From Acidobacteriota bacterium (GTDB taxonomy: Bacteria; Acidobacteriota; Terriglobia; Acidiferrales; UBA7541), in contig JAJPIE010000042.1 of the NCBI GenBank assembly GCA_021324935.1, positions 41,567-105,566 on the forward strand: DNA of 64,000 nucleotides, given 5' to 3'. Shown here one piece after another: positions 31,508 through 39,867 of this stretch (position 1 is its first letter; the number at the start of each line of letters is the position of its first letter). The notes below the pieces were generated by a model that searched no databases, was not told the origin of the DNA, and saw nothing but the letters and a program-made list of their open reading frames with translations. Made by a program: the position numbers and the translations under genes.

Positions 31508-32338
31508 TCAATCCATGTGATGCATGGCAAAGATCTTTTCGGTGGAGTCTTCAAACGGATAAACGTGTACCATCCAGCCCAGAATCACCGGATGGAACCG
31601 CCCGCCCGCCGCGTCGCAAGCCTCCTGCGTTGTGATCGACCCTTGCAATCCGAATTTGGTCCAATCCGCATTGCGCCACTGGCCGATGGGCGGCATGCAC
31701 AAATTTGTGTGCTGGTGCCAGGTGGCCACGCTCAGCGGCACGCGCTGGTTGAGTTGATCCTCCGTCGCGCGCTTCGGCATGGTGTACATAGCTCCGACAA
31801 GTTCGTAGCCCCCCGCCGTCTTTTTATAGAGCAGGGAAGTGGGCCGCGCCGGATCGAACGTAAACGCTTCCAAAAATCCGTTCGTGTAGTTCGTGAAGTG
31901 ATATTCCTTCTGCGCCAGCTTAGGCGCGAAGATCTTGTATCCGTCATTCAGGGCCACGCGATAGTCCCGGTACTTCTCAATCCCCGCACGAAGCTCTTTC
32001 ACGATTTCATTGGCGCGCTGGACGTCTGCCCCGGTTTGCGGCCGCGACGAACTCATGTGCATGTGCGGCGTGTCGCCGTGGCGCATGTGCTCCATGTCGT
32101 GCATCGCCCCCGGCTCGGAGGATTTGGCGTCGTCCATGTCCATGTTCATGCCGGGCATCGAACTATGGTCCGTCGGTTGGTTTTCCTGGGAGATGGTGAC
32201 GATTTCGGCGGAAGACGGCGTCATCGCTGGCGGGCGATGATTCGGAATTGCGGCGAGCACGACGCCGACCACAAAAAGCGCGGCAAAGCCGGTCGCGGCT
32301 TTGGTGAGCAACTGCATCAAAGCACTGCGGGGTGACAT
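31508..32338 (-). CDS. Exported His/Met-rich hypothetical protein
   Basis: The product is 276 aa. An N-terminal hydrophobic segment (LTKAATGFAALFVVGVVLAA) acts as a signal or anchor. Residues about 50-105 are strongly enriched in Met, His and Asp (SSMPGMNMDMDD, then MHDMEHMRHGDTPHMHM), like periplasmic copper-binding segments. The C-terminal domain (about 110-276) contains KYRDYRVALNDGYKIF, KEYHFTNYTNGF, LSVATWHQHTNLCMPP and GWMVHVYPFED, with further conserved-looking His residues. No enzymatic family is recognised. A metal-binding or metal-sensing role is inferred from composition only. No copper transporter or oxidase gene adjoins it. Confidence 0.72.
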   Translation of the reverse strand: MSPRSALMQLLTKAATGFAALFVVGVVLAAIPNHRPPAMTPSSAEIVTISQENQPTDHSSMPGMNMDMDDAKSSEPGAMHDMEHMRHGDTPHMHMSSSRPQTGADVQRANEIVKELRAGIEKYRDYRVALNDGYKIFAPKLAQKEYHFTNYTNGFLEAFTFDPARPTSLLYKKTAGGYELVGAMYTMPKRATEDQLNQRVPLSVATWHQHTNLCMPPIGQWRNADWTKFGLQGSITTQEACDAAGGRFHPVILGWMVHVYPFEDSTEKIFAMHHMD

Positions 32339-32473
32339 TTCATCCTCACGATCTTTCGGACGCTCCGTCCTCTACTCATGATACGTAGCGCTGCTCGCGT
32401 CTCTTTCATCCGATTTCTTGTTGCGTGCCTCCCCTCAACTGTCCCCAAGTACAGTCGTGACGCTCTCCGCCCT

Positions 32474-32552
32474 TGTAGGGGCGGCATTACGCCACCATGT
32501 TGTCGCACAGCCATTCCTGCCTGCCCCCTGGTAGCGCCTGCTGCCAGCAGGC
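32474..32552. repeat. REP-like inverted repeats upstream of aroA
   Basis: Two small palindromic units lie in the intergenic region. TGTAGGGGCGGCATTACGCC (32474-32493) has a GGCG/CGCC stem. GCCTGCTG (32536-32543) and CAGCAGGC (32545-32552) form an 8-bp stem around a single base. Related GTAGG motifs occur in other gaps of this window. Confidence 0.5.
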
Positions 32553-32614
32553 AAGCTTTCTTCCCGCCAGGATGTCTGCGCTGCGTAACCCTACATGCTA
32601 AAATTTCTTCATCG

Positions 32615-33934
32615 ATGAAAACCGAACTCATTCGCCCGATTGTCTCGCTTTCCGGGCCGCTGGAACTCCCCGGCGACAAATCCATCTCCCATCGCTATGC
32701 CATGCTGGCCGCGCTGGCCGACGGCACCAGCGAACTCCGCAACTTCGCCGCCGCCCGCGATTGCCACAGCACCCTCGGCTGCCTGAAATCGCTGGGAGCG
32801 GACGTCAAGGTGGAGGGAACCACCGTCAAAATCACCGGCCATGGCCTGCACGGCCTCAAATCGAGCTGGCGCGCCCTGGACGCGGAAAATTCCGGCACCA
32901 CGATCCGCCTGCTCTCCGGGATTCTGAGCGGGCAGGAGTTCTCCACAAAAATCACCGGGGACGCTTCGCTGCAAAAGCGGCCGATGAAGCGTGTGATTGC
33001 CCCGCTGCGGCAGATGGGCGCAGAGATTCGCGCCAAGGACGACAATTTCCCCCCTCTCGAAATTCACGGCGGCAAGCTGCGCGCGATTCACTACGAAATG
33101 CCCATGGCCAGCGCGCAAGTGAAATCGGCCGTGCTGCTCGCCGGCTTATACGCGGAAGGCATCACGGAGGTCGCCGAACCCGCGAAAACGCGCGACCACA
33201 CGGAGCTCGCTCTGGAGGAATTTGGCGCTCTGATCAAAAAGCGCGGGCGCACCGTCGCGATTCACGGCATGGCTTCCAAAAATGGCCATGCGGCGCTGCG
33301 GCCGAAATCCCTCGATGTGCCGGGGGATTTGTCGTCTGCGGTCTTTTTTATTGCCGCGGCCTCCATGCTCCCGGAATCGAATCTGTACATCGCGAATGTC
33401 GGACTGAATCCCACGCGCTCGGCGATCTTGGATTTTTTCCAGCAGATGGGCGCATCGGTTTCCGTGCTGCATTTGCAGAGCAAGCAAGGTGAGTTGATTG
33501 GCGACATTTCCGTGAAGGGATCGCCATTAAAAGGCGGCTTTATCTCCGGCGACCTGGTGCCGCTGCTGATTGACGAGCTTCCCATGCTCGCCGCGCTTGG
33601 CCCGTACACGGAGCAGGGAATTGAAATTCGCGACGCGCAGGAACTTCGCGTAAAGGAAAGCGATCGCATCGCGGCTCTGGCCGGGAATTTGAAGCGCATG
33701 GGCGCGAAAGTGGAAGAACGCCCGGACGGATTGCGCGTCGAAGGCCGCGGCGCGGGCCAATTGCGCGGTGCGGAAATCGATCCGCGCGGCGATCATCGCA
33801 TCGCGATGGCTTTCGCGGTGGCGGGCTTGGGCGCATCGAGCGAGACACTCATTCTTGACGCCGATTGCGCCGGGGTCTCCTTCCCCGCCTTCTTCGCCGA
33901 ACTCCGCCGCCTGTCGGCTTCGGGTAATCAGTAA
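32615..33934 (+). CDS. aroA: 3-phosphoshikimate 1-carboxyvinyltransferase (EPSP synthase)
   Basis: The product is about 439 aa, the normal AroA length. The frame is open back to 32378, but the ATG at 32615 gives the family start (VSLSGPLELPGDKSISHRYA), with the shikimate-phosphate-binding LPGDKSISHR. Further family motifs are AENSGTTIRLLSGIL, DLSSAVFFIAAA and ELRVKESDRIAALAGNL, and DPRGDHRIAMAFAVAG near the C-terminus. The enzyme joins phosphoenolpyruvate to shikimate 3-phosphate in the shikimate pathway. The residue after NSGTT is Ile and the substrate motif has the common class I spelling. The gene is monocistronic here. Its stop codon lies inside a short repeat unit (CAGTAATCAG). Confidence 0.95.
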   Translation: MKTELIRPIVSLSGPLELPGDKSISHRYAMLAALADGTSELRNFAAARDCHSTLGCLKSLGADVKVEGTTVKITGHGLHGLKSSWRALDAENSGTTIRLLSGILSGQEFSTKITGDASLQKRPMKRVIAPLRQMGAEIRAKDDNFPPLEIHGGKLRAIHYEMPMASAQVKSAVLLAGLYAEGITEVAEPAKTRDHTELALEEFGALIKKRGRTVAIHGMASKNGHAALRPKSLDVPGDLSSAVFFIAAASMLPESNLYIANVGLNPTRSAILDFFQQMGASVSVLHLQSKQGELIGDISVKGSPLKGGFISGDLVPLLIDELPMLAALGPYTEQGIEIRDAQELRVKESDRIAALAGNLKRMGAKVEERPDGLRVEGRGAGQLRGAEIDPRGDHRIAMAFAVAGLGASSETLILDADCAGVSFPAFFAELRRLSASGNQ

Positions 33935-33944
33935 TCAGAGATCA

Positions 33945-33956
33945 GTAATCAGAATG
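33945..33956 (+). repeat. Left 12-bp inverted repeat around the four-helix-bundle remnant
   Basis: GTAATCAGAATG here is the exact reverse complement of the sequence at 34540-34551. It is embedded in a run of TAATCAG units that begins inside the aroA stop codon. Confidence 0.65.
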
Positions 33957-34091
33957 CGTCTTGCGCGCTTGCGTTCCGCTAGTAATGTTCCGGACTGTGA
34001 CTCGCTTCCAGCTTCGGCCCCGCGCTCTGCAGCGGCACGATCTATTACCAATTGAGTATAGTAACGCATCAGAATGAATGGGGAGGGATCC

Positions 34092-34526
34092 ATGCGCGTT
34101 GCTCCGAAGGCTGTGCGGGACTTGCTCATTTGGGAGAAGGCGATCTAAATCTTGGAGCGATCCTATCGGCTATCGGCAACCATGCCCGCAGAGGAACGCT
34201 ACGGGCTCACTGCTCAAATACGCAGGGCTGCCGCGTCCCTACCGGCAAACATTGCCGAAGGCTTCGGACGCTGGAATTCCAGAGAGTTCAGCGGGTTCCT
34301 GTCGATTGCGAATGGCTCGCTCCGCGAGTTGGAAACTCATTTGGTGATCGCGTTCCGGGTGGGCATCCTTAGCGGACCTGAGCTCGAGGAACTTTTCTCG
34401 AAGATCGACGAGCTGGCAAGGATGCTCTACAGTTTTCGCCTAAAAGTAAATTCTCTTTTCAAGATCACATCCGCAGGGTGCGCGTCTATTTCGCCGGGGC
34501 CAAAAACTCCGAGCGCGCCCAAATAG
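34092..34526 (+). pseudogene. Four-helix-bundle protein (23S rRNA IVP family), interrupted by in-frame TAA
   Basis: An ATG at 34092 with GGGGAGGGA upstream reads MRVAPKAVRDLLIWEKAI, and then a TAA stop at 34146-34148. The same frame continues with ILERSYRLSATMP and EERYGLTAQIRRAAASLPAN, IAEGFGRW. This is the signature of the four-helix-bundle family first seen in 23S rRNA intervening sequences (normal length about 115-130 aa). The first helix (DLLIWEKAI...ERSYRL) spans the stop, so the gene was one unit and was broken by a single nonsense change. A TTG at 34152 could restart translation but would lose the start of helix 1. There is no frameshift. The gene is flanked by 12-bp inverted repeats. 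Confidence 0.8.
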
Positions 34527-34539
34527 TACTGAACCGCGT

Positions 34540-34551
34540 CATTCTGATTAC
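34540..34551 (-). repeat. Right 12-bp inverted repeat around the four-helix-bundle remnant
   Basis: CATTCTGATTAC is the exact reverse complement of 33945-33956. The following TAATTAGTAATC-like sequence, read on the minus strand, contains the stop codon of the convergent DUF4097 gene. Confidence 0.65.
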
Positions 34552-34568
34552 CGATATATGATTACTAA

Positions 34569-35978
34569 TTACTGCTCTGCCGTTGGCGGTATCGGCTCCG
34601 GTGGGGCGGGGACCGACGGCGGACGCGGCGGCATCATCACCGAAGTGCGGCGTATCGAAATATTTCCGTAGCTGGTTTTCAGCGTGACTTTCGGGCCTTT
34701 CCCGCTGCCATATTTGCCGGAGAGATGCGAATCGCCCGACTCTGTTTTCGATGCGGCCAGGCCGGGAAACTCCGAATCGATGTCGCAGTTGTGGCAGTCC
34801 GCAGTGACCTCAAAATTGGCGCTGCCCGGCAGCGTCAGCGCAATTTCCGATGAAGAGTTGTTGATCGAAATATCTTCCTTCGGCGCGGAGGAAAAGCGCA
34901 CGCTGATCGCGGCGTTGCGGTTGTCGATGCTTACCTTGCCGCCGGGATTATCCACGCTGATTTCCGAATCCCGCGTGCGCAGACTTAAATTCCCAGGCGC
35001 ATCCACGACGTCAATGTTGCCGGAGCCCGCTTCCAGGTGTCCCGAGAGAGCGGAGAGCGTCAAATCGGTTTTCACCGAAACCATGCGCACGCCCTTCATC
35101 GCCTTGTCCGCGCGCACCGGACCGTAAAAATCTCCGTCCACCGTCAGGCTCCCGCTGGTGTCGTTCACTTCGATTTCACCGCCCTTGCCGGAGACTTTCA
35201 CGTCGCCGGTGGTGTCCGAGACCTTCACGTCCCCCTTTTTCATTTCAATGTTGACGTCGCCCGACGTGCCGCGCACATCCACGTCGCCATTCCCGCTGGT
35301 GACCGCGACATCGGTCAGCATCCCGCTGACGGTAACGTCCCCGTGGTCGGTTCTCACCGCGAGAACCGATTTCTTCGGCAGCGCTACCTCCAGGTCCACG
35401 CTGATGCGCGAATCCGTCAGGTCGTACCCGCTGGGCCGCACCTCGAAGCCATCGCCGTTTTGCTCGATTCGCACGGAAACCGGCTCGGCAATGCGATCCG
35501 CTTCCGTTTCGCTCCAGCTGCGCGCGGCTTTTTTGGCGGTGACGCGAATTTCGTCGTCATCGGAGCCGCGCACGGTGATGTCGCCGCGGCCGTTGTGCAC
35601 CAGCACGTGAGCGTTCGCCGGAATTTTCTTCGGCGCCACGTCCAGATCGTAGGAGTAGCTGTCGCCGGCGTCCATCATGCCGCCAATCTTGTCTTTGGTG
35701 AAGTCCACTCCCACCACCACGCCCAGCAACGCCAGCATGCCCAGCACCAGCAGGACCTCGCCGCCGGTAATGCGCCCGCCATCGCCGACGCCAAAACGGC
35801 GCCCCGCGGTGCGCTCGTAGAGCTTGATGGCGCCCCAGAAAATAATCATCAGCGGCCACCAGCGGGAGAAAAAGTTGCCGAGGTCCAGGTGGCCGTAGTT
35901 GTGCATCAGCAGCAGAACGCCTACGGAAAGCAGAACCAGGCCGGAGAAGAGTCCGCTGCTGCGTGTTTGCGTGACCAT
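34569..35978 (-). CDS. DUF4097-type beta-repeat membrane protein with LiaF-like N-terminal helices
   Basis: The product is 469 aa. The N-terminus has three hydrophobic segments (SGLVLLSVGVLLLMHNYG, WWPLMIIFWGAIKL and EVLLVLGMLALLGVVVG), resembling the DUF5668/LiaF membrane module. From about residue 120 to 440 there is a right-handed beta-helix-like repeat typical of DUF4097 proteins (VRTDHGDVTVSGMLTDVAV, SGNGDVDVRGTSGDVNIE, RTRDSEISVDNPGGKVSIDN). A Pro-rich tail closes it. It is the last gene of a five-gene minus-strand operon led by an ECF sigma factor, with gaps of 6 nt and 12 nt to the two upstream genes. An envelope-stress effector or sensor role is inferred from that context. Confidence 0.8.
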   Translation of the reverse strand: MVTQTRSSGLFSGLVLLSVGVLLLMHNYGHLDLGNFFSRWWPLMIIFWGAIKLYERTAGRRFGVGDGGRITGGEVLLVLGMLALLGVVVGVDFTKDKIGGMMDAGDSYSYDLDVAPKKIPANAHVLVHNGRGDITVRGSDDDEIRVTAKKAARSWSETEADRIAEPVSVRIEQNGDGFEVRPSGYDLTDSRISVDLEVALPKKSVLAVRTDHGDVTVSGMLTDVAVTSGNGDVDVRGTSGDVNIEMKKGDVKVSDTTGDVKVSGKGGEIEVNDTSGSLTVDGDFYGPVRADKAMKGVRMVSVKTDLTLSALSGHLEAGSGNIDVVDAPGNLSLRTRDSEISVDNPGGKVSIDNRNAAISVRFSSAPKEDISINNSSSEIALTLPGSANFEVTADCHNCDIDSEFPGLAASKTESGDSHLSGKYGSGKGPKVTLKTSYGNISIRRTSVMMPPRPPSVPAPPEPIPPTAEQ

Positions 35979-35984
35979 GGAGAG

Positions 35985-36290
35985 TTATTGTCCCTGCGCG
36001 CTATACGTAGTTTGCGACCCGCCCTTGGGTGGCGCGGGTGGTGTGGGCGGCATCGGTGGCACGCCCGGCGAGGGCAGGGGACTCACGTGTCCCTCGCGGG
36101 AAGCCATCGCGGAGGCCAGGTGCAAAAGCCCGATCACGATCAGAATCACCGGCCACGTGCTGCCGAAATAGAATCGGCCGCCGTGCACTTCATGCAGCAA
36201 CAGAAGCACCCCGAGCGTAATCACCACCGCGGGTCCCACAAAGCCACGAATCGTGCAGCTCTGGCAGTTACATTTCACGCGCGCACTCAT
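35985..36290 (-). CDS. Small LiaF/DUF5668-like membrane protein
   Basis: The product is 101 aa. Two hydrophobic segments (VGPAVVITLGVLLLLHE and WPVILIVIGLLHLASAM) match the short DUF5668 module found at the N-terminus of LiaF and LiaI proteins. A Pro-rich tail (VSPLPSPGVPPMPPTP) faces one side of the membrane. The N-terminus has CNCQSC, a possible metal-binding cluster. It sits 6 nt before the DUF4097 gene and 12 nt after the B-box gene, so all are probably one transcript. It may interact with those proteins to control the sigma factor, which is an inference. Confidence 0.78.
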   Translation of the reverse strand: MSARVKCNCQSCTIRGFVGPAVVITLGVLLLLHEVHGGRFYFGSTWPVILIVIGLLHLASAMASREGHVSPLPSPGVPPMPPTPPAPPKGGSQTTYSAQGQ

Positions 36291-36302
36291 GCGGTCCTCC
36301 GT

Positions 36303-36971
36303 TCAATTGTTGCCGCCCATGCGGTTCCGAAGCATGAAAACGCCGACGCCAATCAGCAGCAGAGGCAAAAAGAGCTGCTTCACCCGGAAAAAGTCGAACA
36401 AACCGAAATTGTTCATCAGGAACAACGCGCCCAACACGATCAGAATGACGGGGCCAAGGGGGCGCTTGGCGCTCCAGTTTTCAAAGGGATCGGAAAGCGG
36501 CTCGCCGGTCTGCTTCGCCTTTGCGACGCGCACCGAATCGATCGCCATATAAAAGGGGAAAATCACCAGCAGGAAAATCAGTACGTTTTCCACCGTGTCG
36601 CCCAGGTCACTGACGATCCCGAAGATGATGCCGCCAAAGATTACGATGTGAACGATGGCCTTGTTGTATTCGCCGTTGTAGACCGCGCCGAGGCCCGGGA
36701 TGAATCCCAACAAAAACGCCACGGCGGTGTGGCTATGCCTCGCCGTTCCCGGCGGAGTGGCGCCTGCCGCGGACAAAGAAGGGTCCGCGTTGGCGGTTGG
36801 CGCCACACTGGCCGGGCGTGCCGGGGCGGGCGCCAATCCCACCTGGTGCGCAAGGCAGTCCTCGCAATAGAGGGCGTCGCGCACTTTGTGGGTGCACTCG
36901 CCGCACATCGGCTTGCCGCAATTGCGACAGTACCCGGATGCCTCCCGATCAGGATGCACCGCACAGTTCAT
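36303..36971 (-). CDS. B-box zinc finger membrane protein
   Basis: The product is 222 aa. The N-terminal 45 residues form a B-box type zinc finger (CAVHPDREASGYCRNCGKPM, then CGECTHKVRD and LYCEDCLAH). A Pro/Ala linker follows, then a membrane module with AVAFLLGFIPGLGAVYNGEY, a TM2-like motif, and further helices (IVIFGGIIFGIV, VLIFLLVIFPFYMAI and LGPVILIVLGALFLM). Such B-box/TM2 proteins are frequent in Acidobacteria but uncharacterised. Its start overlaps the stop of the anti-sigma gene by ATGA, so it is translationally coupled and probably modulates the sigma/anti-sigma pair. Confidence 0.82.
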   Translation of the reverse strand: MNCAVHPDREASGYCRNCGKPMCGECTHKVRDALYCEDCLAHQVGLAPAPARPASVAPTANADPSLSAAGATPPGTARHSHTAVAFLLGFIPGLGAVYNGEYNKAIVHIVIFGGIIFGIVSDLGDTVENVLIFLLVIFPFYMAIDSVRVAKAKQTGEPLSDPFENWSAKRPLGPVILIVLGALFLMNNFGLFDFFRVKQLFLPLLLIGVGVFMLRNRMGGNN

Positions 36972-37654
36972 CGAATGTCCCTCCCGCTCATCAGCGGCAG
37001 CTCCGCTGCAAGCAGCTCAAGCTGGCGGCTGACTTCATTGGCGCGATTCTGCTGCCGGGGCTGCGACGGCGAACGATCGTCCGTCTGGCCAGGTGCTTTT
37101 TCCGGCCCCGACTTCGGCAGAACTTCCTCCGGCGTGGTCTGCAAATTATTCTCGTCCTGCCGCAGGCGAGACTGAATCTCATACACCACCCGGAGATCGC
37201 TGACGTATTTCACGCTGCGTGCATACACCAGATGCGCCTGGCGATCCGCGTTGTGATAGATATTGGTGGGCCGCAGGTCGGCGAGTTTCGGATTGCGGAA
37301 CGAAAAGCCCAGCGAACTGACCAGAATCACCAGCGTGGCAAAAACGCTCGCGGCGCCATACGCAAACTTCGGCGTGGCCATGCCGCGGACCACTTGCAGG
37401 AAGGCTTGCCAGCCGGTCACCGTTTCGCGCGGGCCCAGGGTCTTGTCCAGGATTGCGTAGACCAGGCGCGGCGGAACTTCCACTTCCTCCATCGCGTGCA
37501 TCTCGCGGACCAGGCTGCGCACGCTCGCCAGCAGCGGCGCGCAATCCGGGCACGAACTCGCGTGCGCTTCAAACGCCGAGCGTTCCGCGCCCTCCAGCAA
37601 CCCATCCAGATAATCGCTCAATCGCGCTTCGATCAAATCGCAAGTCCAGGTCAT
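36968..37654 (-). CDS. Anti-sigma factor, zf-HC2 type
   Basis: The product is 228 aa. The N-terminus carries a zinc-finger anti-sigma domain: C5 and then FEAHASSCPDCAPLL give the HxxxCxxC pattern. A helix (VRSLVREMHAME) follows, and a transmembrane helix lies around residues 100-120 (YGAASVFATLVILVSSLGF). The C-terminal part is extracytoplasmic and charged. This is the layout of membrane-bound ZAS anti-sigma factors, which hold an ECF sigma at the membrane until a signal releases it. The gene follows the sigma gene by 70 nt and is coupled by ATGA to the B-box gene. Confidence 0.87.
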   Translation of the reverse strand: MTWTCDLIEARLSDYLDGLLEGAERSAFEAHASSCPDCAPLLASVRSLVREMHAMEEVEVPPRLVYAILDKTLGPRETVTGWQAFLQVVRGMATPKFAYGAASVFATLVILVSSLGFSFRNPKLADLRPTNIYHNADRQAHLVYARSVKYVSDLRVVYEIQSRLRQDENNLQTTPEEVLPKSGPEKAPGQTDDRSPSQPRQQNRANEVSRQLELLAAELPLMSGRDIR

Positions 37655-37724
37655 GGCTTGCCCCCTGCGAACGAAGCCCCCTTCGCTCGCCTAAACAAAA
37701 ACTCATTGCGCTTCGCCTGCTTCC

Positions 37725-38294
37725 TCATGCCGGCCGTACTCCCATCTGCTGCAGGATGCGCGCCAACTCAATCCGGCCGCGGTTGATGCGCGATTTCACC
37801 GTGCCTTCCGGCACCTCCAGCACGGTTTGAATCTCCGCATATTCCAGTTGCTGCAGGTCGCGCAAAATGACCGCTTCGCGCAACTCTGGCGAAAGCTTGG
37901 TCAGCGCATTCTGCACCTGGAGGCTCAGTTCGCCAAGCAGCGCCTGCTCGTCTGGCCGGCGTCCGGCGGATTCCTTGTTTTCCACTACGGCCATCTTATC
38001 GTCCAGGGAATCGGTCACGCGGTCGCGCTTGCTGCGGCGGTAATGATCAATCAACAAGTTGCGCGTCACGCTGGTCACCCAAGTGGCAAAGCCGCCATGC
38101 GCCGAACGATAACTGCCCAACGTCCGGTAGACCCGGAGATACACTTCCTGGGCCAGGTCCTCGGCTTCCGTACGATTGCCCGTGAACCTATAGCAGATGC
38201 CATAGATGCGACGCGTGTGGCGACGCACAAGTTCCTCCCAGGCCGAGCCATCGCCCTGGAGACATTGCTGGACCAGTTGGGCATCCTGCTCCAA
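37725..38294 (-). CDS. ECF sigma factor (RpoE-like, sigma-70 family)
   Basis: The product is 189 aa. Region 2 is clear: AWEELVRRHTRRIYGICYRF, then RTEAEDLAQEVYLRVYRTLG and FATWVTSVTRNLLIDHYRR. Region 4 has LSPELREAVILRDLQQLEYA and the helix-turn-helix EIQTVLEVPEGTVKSRINRG. The two regions are joined by a short linker (RVTDSLDDKMAVVENKES), so there is no region 3. It initiates transcription from a specific promoter set, which is probably related to the cell envelope because the operon encodes an anti-sigma and three membrane proteins. It is the first gene of the operon and divergent from the flippase-like gene. Confidence 0.93.
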   Translation of the reverse strand: MEQDAQLVQQCLQGDGSAWEELVRRHTRRIYGICYRFTGNRTEAEDLAQEVYLRVYRTLGSYRSAHGGFATWVTSVTRNLLIDHYRRSKRDRVTDSLDDKMAVVENKESAGRRPDEQALLGELSLQVQNALTKLSPELREAVILRDLQQLEYAEIQTVLEVPEGTVKSRINRGRIELARILQQMGVRPA

Positions 38295-38544
38295 GCTTCC
38301 TCAGCCCCATCTTCCAGTCACCTGCCGTTTGAATCCCCGCAGGTGGGTTTTTCGGCCTGCCAATGAATGGAACGAAAAATGCACCGGAAATGTTCCCTGC
38401 TGCAGGGCCTTCCCAACCGACCGTTTGGAGGGCATCTTACAGACTCTCCGTCTCAGTTACAATCCTCTCCGTCACAAACCATTGGAACCAAATTGGTTAT
38501 CCGAACTTGACGCCGCCTCCCGCCGGCCCGTACTCTGCTTGGGC

Positions 38545-39768
38545 ATGAAGTTCAAGTCGAGGAATGCGCTTCTTGGGGGACTCGGTGTCTTCGCTGTTGG
38601 ATACCTGCTCTACAGGTTTCATGGTTCCCTCAGCCTAAGCCAGTTCAGTGTCGCCCGCCTCTGGCACGCCGTCCGCACCGCGAATTACCTTTATCTATTT
38701 CTCGCCGTCGTGGCCATCTACGCTTGCTACGCCATCCGCGCGCTACGCTGGGAGAGATTTCAGACGCATGTTGGGCCCACCCATTTTTGGAATATCTATA
38801 ACATGAACCTCGCGGGGTTCGCGGCGATGTTCCTTTTGGGACGCGCTGCCGAGCCAGTGCGTCCTCTCCTGATTGCCCGAAAAGAAAAAATTGCCGTCTC
38901 GGGCACCTTTGGCATTTATGCCCTTGAACGGATTCTCGATGCGGCTTGCACGGCCGTGCTTGCGGCGGTGGGGTTGCTGATCTTCAAGCCTTCCGGGGAC
39001 GAAGAAGCCAAGGTCGCGGCGGAGGCCTTTGAAAAAGGAGCGCGCAGTGCCGGAACGGTGTTCGCGCTGATTGCGATTGTCGCCTTCGTGGGACTCGTCT
39101 ATTTGCGGTTGCATGGCTCCGCATTTCTGGAGCGACGCATGCAAGGCTGGCTGGCACAACATCATGGCTGGCGCACCGGCTTCGCGCGCAACTTGCTGGA
39201 ATTCTTGCGCGGTGTCCAGACCATCCGGAGTTTTGGGGATGTAACCGCCGCCATCGTTTATTCGCTCGTTCACTGGTGGCTCGTGGCGGTGGTGAGCTAT
39301 CTGGTGATCCATAGCTTCGGCGGCCGTTTGGGGACGCTGAGTTTTGCGGACGCGGTGCTTGTCCTCGTCTTCAGCATGGTCGGCTCGGCCGTGCAGCTCC
39401 CGGCCGTCGGCGGTGGCGCCCAGGCACTGGCGGCGTTTGCCTTCATGAAGCTCTACGGCGTGGAGCAGGAGCCCGCCGTCGCGGCGGCATTGATCTTGTG
39501 GCTGGTGATGTTTGCGGCCTGCTCACTGGGCGGCGTGCCCTTGCTCTTCCACGAGGGCTGGAAGCTCGGCGATTTGAAGCGCCTCAGGCAAGAGGAAAAC
39601 GCCGAAATCGACGCAGAAATCGCGGAGCAGTTGCCCGAATCCGCCTCCTCCCTTGTGAACGCTCGCTCTATCGTCGCCACCTTGGCTTTTTATGTTGGGA
39701 TTGCCCTAGGTTTATTTGGCGTATTGTTCCTGCTTGTAAAGTTCATAAAGTGGGTTTGGCAGGCGTGA
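38545..39768 (+). CDS. Lysylphosphatidylglycerol synthase TM-domain (flippase-like) membrane protein
   Basis: The product is about 407 aa. The frame is open back to 38206, opposite the sigma gene, but the ATG at 38545 starts the first membrane helix (RNALLGGLGVFAVGYLLYRF). It has six to eight hydrophobic segments and the family motif GFAAMFLLGRAAEPVRPLLI, with the loop YALERILDAACTA, and a later AVQLPAVGGGAQALAAFAFM. This is the UPF0104/LPG_synthase_TM family without the C-terminal aminoacyltransferase domain, often found beside lipid or glycan genes. It could move a lipid intermediate across the inner membrane. The substrate is not deducible. Confidence 0.83.
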   Translation: MKFKSRNALLGGLGVFAVGYLLYRFHGSLSLSQFSVARLWHAVRTANYLYLFLAVVAIYACYAIRALRWERFQTHVGPTHFWNIYNMNLAGFAAMFLLGRAAEPVRPLLIARKEKIAVSGTFGIYALERILDAACTAVLAAVGLLIFKPSGDEEAKVAAEAFEKGARSAGTVFALIAIVAFVGLVYLRLHGSAFLERRMQGWLAQHHGWRTGFARNLLEFLRGVQTIRSFGDVTAAIVYSLVHWWLVAVVSYLVIHSFGGRLGTLSFADAVLVLVFSMVGSAVQLPAVGGGAQALAAFAFMKLYGVEQEPAVAAALILWLVMFAACSLGGVPLLFHEGWKLGDLKRLRQEENAEIDAEIAEQLPESASSLVNARSIVATLAFYVGIALGLFGVLFLLVKFIKWVWQA

Positions 39769-39867
39769 CGGTTTTTTTCTTTCTCGCCAGTTCTGATTCC
39801 TCATAACCATTTTCTGACCACTTTTTTCCTGTACTATGCTTGCAAGCAACAGAGGAGATTCCATCTT

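Noticed and set aside
34146..34148. Stop-codon recoding of TAA (and of TAG at 63293)
   Set aside because: No recoding element or downstream stem was seen, and two different stop codons are involved. Pseudogene formation or read error is simpler.
37725..38294. Starting the flippase-like gene at 38206
   Set aside because: That frame runs opposite the sigma gene without conserved sequence. The first membrane helix starts after 38545.
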